A model generated the notes under the pieces. It had not been told where the DNA came from, searched no databases, and was given only the letters and a program-made list of their open reading frames with translations. Shown one piece after another: positions 54,556-64,000 of a stretch of DNA of 64,000 nt. Origin of the DNA: Vandiemenella viatica (taxonomy: Eukaryota > Arthropoda > Insecta > Orthoptera > Morabidae); NCBI GenBank assembly GCA_031002005.1, contig CM061920.1, positions 116,860,095 through 116,924,094 of the forward strand, in the 5' to 3' direction. Numbering within the stretch: the stretch's first letter is position 1; the number at the start of each line of letters is the position of its first letter. Made by a program: the position numbers and the translations under genes.

Positions 54556-55952
54556 TGTAACGTCTCCTCAGAGATTCAGAAGAGCCTGAAGCTACCAACA
54601 ACGCGGAAAAACTTCCGCGGGTATTTGCTGACAAGAAACAAAATCGGCGAGCCTCTACAATAGCTGGCAGCACGGGCGTCAACACGACACCATCTACGAC
54701 AGCGGTGAGTAACCATCGAACAAGTCTCGACGTAGAGAAGAGACTAACGAACAGATATTATTGGTATGAACAAGGCCCTTACATTATCTTTGTGGAAAGC
54801 AAAGAAAAAAATGTTGGTCGGTTGCATCCCTTGTCGGTTGGTAAAATGATTCGTCAAGAAGGGGAAATAGTTACTAAGAACATAGCTAATAATAATGCAG
54901 CTGGACGCAACCGAATCAAAATTGATACAATATCTGGACCTAGTGCAAATGCCCTCGTGTAGAGCAAAATGTTTCCTAACAACAATTATAAGGAATGTAG
55001 ACATTGCCTTAACTGAGGAAGAAATACTGGAAGTGATCAATTGTGAGGTGCAAGTTGTACACATTAGACGCTTCACGAAGAAGATGAGTGAAAGTGGTAC
55101 CGAGCAGAGAAGACCAATTCCAGTCTGTACCGTTACATTCAAGGCACGACGACGCCCGAACTATGTTGTAATACATGGAGTAAGATGTCAGGTTTAACCA
55201 TAAGTCGCGTCGGTGCTACAATGCTATCACTGTATTAGATACGGCCACCGTAAGATCCAATGTCGGAGCCAAGCAAGATGCAGCTATTGCGCAGGGAGCC
55301 ACTCCAATAATGAGTGTACAAATTCAGAACAACCAACATGTGTACAATGTAAGCTGTCCACAATATATAAAACAACAGCAGATAAATAGAAAAATGGCCT
55401 ATGATGGGATATCCTACAGGGAAGCATTGACAAGTCTTGAACAAACAACCTACGCCTCGGTAACTACGCCGATCACTACGCGGGTAGCAGAGGAAATCCA
55501 CTTCACAATAATAACTCCTTGCCACTAGAGAATACAAAACGAGTATTGACACTACGGCTCCGAATTATTCGGAACCACTTCCAATGGCTCCACAGACATT
55601 GCAAAGGAAGCAGACACAGCATATAAGGCTACAACACCAGATGCCTGAGAAGCCGGTGGACAATAGGCCCAGTGAAAACAATGGGATGTACAATGAAAAT
55701 CAACGTCGCTCTTACGAGAATGCTTCTCAGATTCCACGAGAACTTCATATGGAGACACCACAATATCCGATCACTAACAACCCATACAGACAAAATGTGC
55801 CAACAGTTAATGATGTGTTAATCGAAAAAATCCGAAATATGATCTTCAGGATACTTCAGATGGCGTACTCCGGCAATTCGCCGCATAATATGAAGGAACT
55901 TATAGCCAACACGTTGCTAGAAAGTAATCAAGAACTAATCACCAATGGCTAA
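54556..55952 (+). pseudogene. Jockey-like ORF1 (gag-like nucleic-acid-binding protein), frameshifted
   Basis: Begins at or before an ATG at 54556 that is followed at once by a stop, then an open frame with YYWYEQGPYIIFVES and NVGRLHPLSVGKMI. In a second frame come ITSxALTEEEILEVINC-type and PVCTVTFKARRRPNYV sequence. Then two zinc knuckles (about 55215-55300) of the forms Cys-x2-Cys-x4-His-x4-Cys and Cys-x2-Cys-x3-His-x4-Cys, in a third frame, and NRKMAYDGISYREAL. The last open piece ends at the TAA at 55950-55952. At least three frame changes inactivate it. In jockey elements this protein binds the element's RNA. Confidence 0.82.
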
Positions 55953-57643
55953 CATTCTACATTGGAATATACGTTCAGCACGCTCCAACAGAGAAAGCCT
56001 ACAACATTTACTGAAATCACAAGACATTCTGGTAGCTGGAATAATCGAAACCTGGTTAGTTCCAATATCAACCTTTTCTCTTGCGGGGTACAAAGTAATA
56101 CGACAAGATATGGCAGATGGTTATGGTGGAGTAGCATTTATTATTAAACAACGTGTGGGATACCAAATCATTACCTTACAAACAACAGACTGCGACCTGC
56201 AAGTGTGCGCAATCCGCACTAACATTCTAGGAGATACTATTACTCTGGCCGTCACCTATCGTCCACCTAGGACACGCTTACGTAAAGAAGATTTAGAACG
56301 GCTGCTATTACAACTCCTGCCTCCCCTAATCCTCATGGGAAACTTGAACACCCATAATGGTTCATGTGGATGCGAGAAGAATGATTACCTTGGTAAAATC
56401 GTCCTTGAAATTGTTGAAAATGAACACTTAGTTATTTTAAACGATGGATCAGAAACCCATGGTAACAGAAAATCGGCAGTTCATATCACTGTGGCTTCTG
56501 CTTCCATTTCTTAAAAAAAAAAAAAAAAAACTCCTGGTTACCCTGTTTAGACTCAGGTAGTTCAGATCACATCCCAATAGTAATTTCTCTTCCAAAACCA
56601 CAGAATGTTAATACGCAATACTGCTCTCCTTACAAATGAAATACCAAAAAAGCCAACTGGCCAGTTTACGAGGAAGTACTTTTGGAGAAACTAACTGAAG
56701 TGGTGAAAACGGGAGATGTAAGAAAAGATCATGAGGAGCGACTACGTTGCATAAATGACGCAGCAGCCATGTCTATACCAGAAAATCACCGAAGAAAAAA
56801 CCCTCGGAGAGCCACACCTGTTTGGTGGGATGATGAGTGTCAGTCAGCGGTAAACGAAAGGAAGATGGCTTTGAAACGATATCGACGAGAAGCATCCCAA
56901 GAGAATTTTCTAAACTTTAAACAAGTTCAAACAAGAACAAAAAACTGTTTAAAAATAAAAAAAAAACGGAAGAAATGGAAATCATTTTGTGAGAACCTGT
57001 CTAGCAATAAAACTTCGGTGGAAGTCTGGCGTCAGGTAAAACTTCTTAATGGTACGATCAGTAAACACACCAATACAAACCAAGTCGACTCTATGGCCCT
57101 GGAGAAACTATTGGAGCATATTACACCACCATCCGCGGAAATGCAGATCAGTCTACAAGATTGCACCAAGACAAGCCCCTTAACGCAGCGATTTTCTCTC
57201 AAAGAGCTCATGATGGCCATGAAACCCAACAACAATTCTGCACCGGGCCCGGTCAATATAAACTACTCGATGATCAACCATTTGCCACCCAATGGACCTG
57301 AATCCTTCCTGGACATACTCAACAGAATTTGGAAAGAAAGAACATATATTGAATCCAAGTAAAAGAATAAGGATTGTCCCAATATTGAAAACATGAAAGA
57401 ACCCGAAACTAATATCATCCAACAGACCCATCTCTCTGATGCCCTGTCAGATGAAGACTCTTGAACGACTAGTTAAAAGACGACTGGAATGGTATTTAGA
57501 GCACCATAACTTACTGCCAGTATGGATTCCGCAAGGGAAGAAATAAAGTGGATACCCTCGTGTATCTCACAAATGATATACAACGAGGATTAAGTAAAAA
57601 TAAATACGTTATGGCCTTATACGCTGACATAACGAAAGCATAT
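55945..57643 (+). pseudogene. Jockey-like ORF2 (endonuclease + partial RT), truncated by insertion
   Basis: The ATG at 55945 overlaps the ORF1 stop by 8 nt (atggctaa). The endonuclease starts ILHWNIRSARSN, has IIETWL (catalytic Glu) and SSDHIPI (at about 56560), but the GDFNTHN-type motif reads GNLNTHN, so one Asp is lost. A stop near 56512 and an A-run of about 18 (56514-56531) break the frame. The linker (56682-57362) has PVWWDDEC and SAPGPVNINYSM. RT domain 1 onward (57363-57643) reads SLMPCQMKTLERL and QYGFRKGRNKVDTL in shifted frames and ends at ADITKAY, where the gypsy LTR interrupts it. Confidence 0.85.
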
Positions 57644-58375
57644 TGTTAGGGTTCTTCTGTGGTTTATGGCTGATTAATTAATTAAAAAGTTCACCAAAAA
57701 ACAATGTTATGTTGATGTTCGTTTATTTTGATCAAATCAACAAGTCAGCGATATTCACTAGTATAGGTACAATACAGAGATGCACAGTCGCAAAGAAACT
57801 CTCTGTGAACTCAACTGAATGATTGAAACTCTCTGTAACACTGAATACTGTCAACTAAACTGACTTACTAACTGAATGCATGAATGAATTCTCTGTCCAG
57901 GCGATCTGTTTATATAGTCTTTATCGAAATTACGAGAATTCTTCAAAGGCATCCGCCCGATATTTCTCGATCATTAACAATCACTCAAACAATCTAACAT
58001 ATTAAAAACAATCGGAATTAATACAAAATTAATTAACAACATTACAAAATGATCAGAAATGGTAATTATAGATACTTAAATACAAAATTATTTACAGAAA
58101 TCCTTTCAAACGGTAGAAAATTGTCCTGTAGACATCGTAACTTACATTAATACATGGAATTACAAACATTTAAGAAATTCTCTTGCATCATTCGGTTCTT
58201 AAACATATTAAATGGCCTTTGAATAATTTTCTTACCTAAAACAAAGTCTATATACACTGATTTACAAGAAATTACAAAACAAACATATCAAATCACTTTC
58301 AACCAAACATTAGCTCACTACAAATACTTCATACAGTACAATGCTATTCAAAATTCAGGTATTAGGGCTGTTACA
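57644..58375 (-). repeat. 3' LTR of gypsy element 2
   Basis: On the minus strand it begins tgtaacagccctaatacctg and ends agaagaaccctaaca (TG...CA with 6-bp inverted ends tgttag-like). It is preceded by a polypurine tract (cctggggaggggt, 58376-58388 in plus coordinates). Confidence 0.75.
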
Positions 58376-58388
58376 ACCCCTCCCCAGG

Positions 58389-58964
58389 ATTCACTTAATT
58401 TTACATAGTTAAAATTGATTGAATCCGTCACGAATCTGAGCAGGTTGATGTACACATAATGCCAACACAAACAGGTTAGAATCAATCAACCATAATGACT
58501 TTACAATGAACAAATACAATTCTTCATACAACATCTGCACATAGTCCATGACACTGATTTTGTTTACAATAATTGTCTTTTCTCATATCCAATCATTTTT
58601 TCAGTTACTGTCTTTACACAACAAACGTTCAATGTCATCACCTTAAGTCACAATTATTTTCACACCAAATTACACACTTGATATCTGCCTGTTAATGACA
58701 ACAGTCTGTTTACATTTTACAGCTGATAATTTGTCAACACAATGTAGAAAGTCACAACATCATGAAAACCCCCAAAAGTTTCTACACAAAACTGTCACAA
58801 ATTGCTTTATACAGTGAAATGTTTACATCTTAAACATTCAGTATTATTACATCTGCATCTGACTTAAGTACTCACACAAACTATTTACATGCATCAATTG
58901 ACAAACTTATTTACAAAATTAGATATTTACACATATAGTGGCACACTTCATAAGTGACCACTTA
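58389..58964. other. Non-coding 3' region of gypsy element 2
   Basis: AT- and ACA-rich sequence between the integrase stop and the polypurine tract. No ORF, so no third gene in this element. Confidence 0.6.
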
Positions 58965-61900
58965 TTAATAAAAGGGTTTTAGGGCTTCAACATTATACAC
59001 ACCCTTACATTTACCACTCTCAGGGTCTATTAGCTCATAAGAGTTTTTCCTTGGTATAGACTCTATCCTGAAAGGGCCTTCAAACAAACGGTTAAACTTA
59101 CGAGTTTCTTGTCGCAAAGCTGATGACTTACTATGAACTTCAACTAACACCAAATCACCCACTTTATATTCTATATACTTCTGACCTTCATCATGCTTTT
59201 TCTTTCTCCTTGTTGCCTTCTCCTTTAAATTTTTAAGAGCTAAAGCTACCTTTTCCTCATAGTTGAAACTCTTTCTATTAGGAAAACTAACACATTCTCT
59301 AATTAATCTGTTAGCCGGTTTCTTAAACATTAGCTCAATGGGTGGTATTTCAGTTGTATCACTAGGTATAGAGTTAATTACATTTTCAAAATTTTCTACT
59401 TCACATGCCCACTTACTGTGTTGGTCTGTACAATATGTCCTAAACCAACGTCCTATTTCCCTCATTAGGCGTTCTACGGGATTTCCTGCTGGATGATAAG
59501 CAGAAGTATGTATAACCTCTATCCCTTCTTGTTCAAGTTTTTCTGTCCACACTTTACTAGTGAATTGCGGGGCATTGTCCGAAAGCACCCTCTTAGGTTT
59601 ACCTACCTTTTGACAATATTCATCAATCACTTTTCTAACCAAAATTTTAGCCGTAGACTTCTTTACAGGGTAAAGTTTAACGAATTTGGAAAAAACATCA
59701 AATAAAACTAAAACCTGGGTCACCCCTCCCCGAGACATGGGTAGGGGGCCAAGAACATCAGCAGAAACTAATTCCAATACACTACTTGGGATGATATTTT
59801 GCATTTTCCCCACTCGTTTAACACTATCTACTTTAGATCTTTGGCACACTTGACAAGATTTTAATAGCTTGGAAATCTTCTTTCTCATATTATAGAAATA
59901 TGTATCTTCCCTTAACACTCGGTAACACTTGGATGGCCCATAATGCCCATAACTATAGTGGTGATGCCAAACAAACTTTCTGGAAGCCATAACTTCCACC
60001 CATCTTCATCTTCACTAGTCCTTCTAAATAATACTTCTCCATGCAAAGTATAATATTTCTGAAGCTTATTTCTGTGTTCTGAGCTATCAAGATTAGTTTT
60101 TACTTCTGCTATAGCTACATCTTTGTCCTGTTCCTCTTTGATTTGTCTCAAGGAATACTTAACCTCAGTTTCATACGGTACTCCTTTTAGATAAGCAATT
60201 CTAACCTCAGTCTGTGGTCCTAGACATCGCTTTTCGGAATCTAGACCTAACGGTAGACGTGACAAAGCATCTGCAACTTGATTTTTACTAGCAGGTCTAT
60301 ACCGAATCTCTAAATTATATTCCTGCAGAACCAATGCCCAACGGGTTAACCGACTGTGGACTAACTTACATTCTAATAAAAATGAAAGAGCCTTATGGTC
60401 TGTATATACAATAATTTTTCTACCTAACAGTAGGTACCTAAACTTAGTCAAACCCCACAAAATAGATAAGGCCTCCCTTTCCGTAATTGTGTATCTAGTT
60501 TCAGCTGGTTGTAGTTTTCTACTGGCAAAGGCAATAGTCCTAAAATCTGGTTCTCCATTGATTTCCACTTCCTGGAAGACATGTACTCCTAAACCGTAGT
60601 CAGAACTATCTGCGGCAAGGCAAAAATCTAGATCCCAATCTGGATAATATAGGATATTGGAATTACATAAGTCATCTTTGATTTTTTGAAAATCTCTTTC
60701 ACATTCTGAGGACCACACCCACCTGACACTTGTTTTAACCAAATCTCTTAAGGCTGGACTATTTAAGGCTTGTCCCTGAAGAAATCTCCTATAGTATTCA
60801 CACAATCCAAAGAAACTCTGTAGTTGTTTCTTATCTCTAGGATCGGGGAAAATTCTTAATGGCATTTATTTTATCATTACTAGGCAAGATCCCCTGTGGT
60901 GTAATACGATGGCCCAAAAATTCAACCTCTTTTTGCAAAAATGTACATTTCTTTAACTTAATAGTCATACCCCCCTTTCTCAATGCTTCTAAAACTTTTC
61001 TAAGTAGCACCCAATGTTCCTCAAGTGTTTCTGACATTATAAGAATATCGTCTACGTATATCTCTACTTGTTCAAGCAATTCCTTTCCTAACACACTATC
61101 CAAAGCACGAATAAAGGTGGCCACTGAAATATTTAACCCAAATGGTAACACTCGAAAATTATAACAACGGCCATCAAATAGAAAGGCAGTGTATTTCCGG
61201 GACTCTTCCGAAAGCGGGACTTGCCAATAGGACGCAGTCAGATCGATAGACGAAATATATCTTTTACCTTTAAACCTGTGCAACAACTCACTGATAGGTG
61301 GAGGATGATCCCGTTCTGTTACTAAATGCTTGTTTAATGTGCGAGCATCAAGAACTAGTCGCACAGAATTGTCCGGTTTTATTACCACAACCAAGGGATT
61401 ATTGTAAGGACTCCTTGACCTCTCTATTACCCCCCACTCTAACATTCGATTTATCTCCTTATTCACTTCATCTCTTTTGGTCAAAGGGATTGGATATGGC
61501 TTAATAAAGAAAGGCTCTTCAGACTTTACAGTAAGCTTGCACTCATAATTTTTGATCAGACCTGGTTTGTCAGAAAATACGTCCCTATATTCTTCAATTA
61601 GACATTTCAGCGTTTCTTGTTGGTCTGACGGTAATAGTTTCATACTGTTTGGGTAATTAATAACGTTTCCTTCGCTTATCTCCTGACCTTCAATCAGACT
61701 ATTAATCTCACTACTCTGCCTTAACACATTTACACAAATCTGTTGTAATAGTTCGTCACAAACTCTAGCTACACCAGCATCCTTATATTTAACTCTCACA
61801 TGATCTACTTCTTGTATGCCTTTCCAACCAGTCTTCTCAAAATCAACCCAGTATTCCCCACTGTCTAATTTAATCCGTAAGTTACCTTCTCCACAGTCTA

Positions 61901-62345
61901 CCAAAGCCTTTACTTTTGTAAGCCAATCCATGCCTAAAATGCAATTAACATTCAACTTAGGGACTACATACATGGGTATTTCTACATTTACAGTCCCCAT
62001 ACACCCTTCCATCAACATTTCCTGCCTAATTCTCTTACTTCGAGAACCAGTAGCAGTAATAACAGTCATACTACTAACGGGTAACACTTCAATTTGATGG
62101 GTGCTTTCAATTTCATTAAATAATCCCTCAGCAAGGCAAGAAACCTGTGACCCGGTATCAATGAGAGCATCTATTTGTTTATTAAAAGCATTAATTTGCA
62201 CTATGGGAACTTTATCTAAAACTTCATCCTTATCCTCCACCTCTTCCAATAAATCTTCTCTGGGATTATTCATAAAAATGGTATTAACTCTATAGCAGTT
62301 GGTACCTGGACCCACCTTCTTGTCCACCACTGCGGGGCCCATCAC
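58965..62345 (-). pseudogene. pol (protease, RT, RNase H, integrase) of gypsy element 2
   Basis: Minus-strand order: protease with ALIDTGSQVSC (about 62150); RT with LVLDARTLNKHL, RVLPFGLNIS and the catalytic YVDD (about 61050); RNase H with ADSSDYGLG, TDHKALSF and VADALSRL; and integrase with an HHCC finger (CQVCQRSK), SADVLGPLP, LSDNAPQF and NPVERLMREIG. The C-terminus has a GPF motif (LFEGPFRIESI), the GPY/F module. Two frameshifts separate the pieces, near 60850 (RT end to RNase H) and near 59975 (RNase H to integrase). Catalytic residues look intact. Confidence 0.9.
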
Positions 62346-62356
62346 AGGGGTGGTCT

Positions 62357-63814
62357 TTAGTTTGCCTGCCCCCCATGCTGCCTTTCCCTTTCAGATTGAG
62401 GGTTCTGTTCTCTCACTTCCCCATTATCATTCCTCCTTGTGTAATTATCACGAACCCATCCCCTAGATCTACCATCCCTTGACCCATTACCCCTTCTAGG
62501 GGGACTCCTGCTGCCCCTCCTATGGTGTTGATGGTGGTAATGTTGTTCATTGAATGACTCCTGGGCATCCAAGCGTCTCAACAATTCAGAAACTCTATCC
62601 ACATTTACTACATCCAAAGTGGCAATTAAATTTCTTGTTTGCTGAGGTAGCCTAGCTCCTATCAAATCAATGAATTCCTCCTCTCCATAAGGATGGTCTA
62701 AATACTTACAACGGATCCAACATTTATGAAAAAAGTCATGTTGAGTTTCCCTACCAGGTTTATAGGGCCTACCAGTCATTAACTCCCTCTTTTCCTGAAT
62801 CTGCCTGCTTGTCGACCAAAAATGTTTCAAAAAGTTTTCTTTAAACAGCTTGTAGTCAGTCACTTCCCTAGCTTGTCTATCACCCCATGTCCTAGCATAA
62901 GACTTAGATGTTTACCCACAAGTGCAATTTTCTTATTGTCGGGTAACAAATTAAAATAGTCTGATCTTTCAAAATTATCTATAAATTCAATAGGGTGAAG
63001 CCTCCCACTATCATCATAGAATTCAAATTCTTCTTTAACATCGACACTGAAATTTGGATTACCTGTTAAGGGAACCTGACTTAACTGAATCTGCAACCCA
63101 GTAACCCTTTTCTCTAACTGATTAACGTTAGATTGGGTACCCTCCAATTCATGGGTAAGCTGTTCCTGCTGACGTGCCAACGCATTAACATTTTGTCCCA
63201 CCTCTTGTCTCAACTCGTTGACCCTTTGAGCAGATTTACTGTCACTGGTTTCGAACAAACTCACATATTCCTCCTTCATCATATTACATTCTTCTCTGAC
63301 TCCCTTCATCTCCTTGCTATATTTACAGTCTACTTCATTAATTAAATCAACACATGCATCTTTAGTGTCTCTACAAATTTGGTTAACCTTTACAAAATTC
63401 TCCTGACACTCTACAACAGCTTGTTCCAGTTTCGAATTTAAATTATTGACATCCTCCTTAAATTTAGAACTAAAACCTTGAAATTGCATACTAGATTTTC
63501 TTATCAAAACAATCAGCCAACTCAGAGAATTTGTTCTCAAAATCCAATTCCTTTTTGAACTCAGAAAACTTACTGTCAAATTTATTATCAATTTCAGAAA
63601 ACTTACTGTCAAATTTATTATCAATTTCAGAAAACTTACTATCAAACTTACTATTCATTTCAGAGAATTTCCTATCGAGATTTAACTCATTTTTAAATTC
63701 AGAAAATTTGCTATCATTATCACTCTTTAACTCATTTCTAAATTCAGAAAATTTGCTATCAAATTTGGCTACAAAAGACTCTAGAAAAGCTTGCAGGTTC
63801 TGACTATCAGCCAT
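62357..63814 (-). pseudogene. gag of gypsy element 2, coiled-coil N-terminus, frameshifted
   Basis: Starts at the ATG at 63812-63814. The first about 100 residues are repeats of FDSKFSEIDNK / SKFSEFKNEL type with heptad-like spacing, predicting a coiled coil. The central frame (to about 62860) is also helical, followed by a capsid-like part (62357-62863) with FKENFLKHFWS and WIRCKYLDHPYGEEEF. The C-terminus is rich in Arg/Gly/Ser (RRGSRSPPRRGNGSRDGRSR) and has no Cys-His zinc knuckle; an RG-rich tail could bind RNA instead. Frameshifts lie near 63495 and 62880. Confidence 0.8.
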
Positions 63815-64000
63815 TTTTAGTAATTAGCAAAATCAACATAAAAAACAAAATTAAGAAAAATTAAAATCTTTCCAACCTGCCACACAATAACATGCAAAAG
63901 AAATCACTTGAATATTCAATGCAGTACTTACAGTTCTTCCTCAATTTTGTATCACATTAAATTTCACTTAGAAGCACTTATTTAACCATTAAACACCACA
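63815..64000 (-). other. 5' leader of gypsy element 2
   Basis: AT-rich leader upstream of the gag ATG on the minus strand. The primer-binding site and 5' LTR are not within the window. Confidence 0.6.

Larger units (their letters stand above)
54556..57643 (+). mobile_element. Jockey-like LINE, 5' part, interrupted by a gypsy element
   Basis: Two ORFs in jockey order: a gag-like ORF1 with zinc knuckles and ORF2 with endonuclease and RT. It stops abruptly within the RT motif ADITKAY at 57643, where the LTR of the minus-strand gypsy element begins. The remainder should lie beyond the right window edge. Confidence 0.88.
57644..64000 (-). mobile_element. Second Ty3/gypsy LTR retrotransposon, minus strand, running off the right edge
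   Basis: The 3' LTR is at 57644-58375. The internal region carries pol (58965-62345) and gag (62357-63814), and the leader continues to the window end with a donor-like 'ctgtaagt' on the minus strand near 63930. The 5' LTR must lie beyond 64000. The insertion target is the jockey-like LINE, so the TSD cannot be checked here. There is no env-like gene between integrase and the LTR. Confidence 0.88.

Noticed and set aside
1..64000. CRISPR arrays, operons, bacterial promoters or rRNA genes
   Set aside because: The window is an insect-type transposon-rich region. No spaced short repeats of CRISPR type or rRNA signatures were seen.

Overview
This is a eukaryotic, almost certainly arthropod (insect) chromosomal window. 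The genes found are nearly all transposons of arthropod type: mariner, P-like/THAP, jockey/CR1-like and RTE-like LINEs, Ty3/gypsy elements (one with an errantivirus-type env) and several tRNA-derived SINEs. They lie in AT-rich, gene-poor DNA. The SINE and LINE consensus style suggests a large-genome polyneopteran such as a cockroach or relative. That is recognition from memory, not a database match. Only one ordinary host gene is visible: an intact, intronless cutC homologue at 12302-13036 on the minus strand.

Layout. 1-5.8 kb: LINE fragments, a 1.6-kb non-autonomous hAT element with 8-bp TSD, and two SINE copies. 6.0-7.6 kb: a 136-bp tandem duplication whose second copy is split by a decayed mariner. 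9.3-12.3 kb: two more dead mariners and three MITE-like units ending at the cutC stop codon. 13.6-15.7 kb: a LINE fragment carrying a roughly 190-bp satellite array with 380-bp dimeric order. 16.0-22.9 kb: one copy of a ~208-bp tandem repeat broken by four successive insertions (hairpin MITE, two P-like elements, a small hAT). Two of these were themselves hit, by an RTE-like LINE and a SINE. 23-25.7 kb: a deleted Tc1/mariner-type element, two SINEs and short repeats. 25.8-33.5 kb: four copies of one LINE family, one nested in a hAT MITE, plus a probable P-element excision footprint at 28.95 kb. 34-40 kb: P-like fragments, including a piece of transposase catalytic domain, and a solo LTR. 40.1-49.4 kb: a complete but inactivated gypsy/errantivirus-like provirus with two LTRs, gag, pol and env. 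49.4-54.1 kb: mostly unrecognised DNA. 54.6-57.6 kb: a jockey-like LINE interrupted by a second gypsy element on the minus strand (57.6 kb to the right edge).

The genes do not form an operon or pathway. The interest lies in the insertion history, which target-site duplications make unusually readable, and in a P-type transposon family. That family is represented by matching terminal repeats, 8-bp TSDs, a THAP first exon, a catalytic-core fragment, deletion derivatives and an apparent excision scar. Almost every TE coding region carries frameshifts or stops. The most intact are the LINE reverse-transcriptase frame at 31380-33314 and parts of the two gypsy pol genes.
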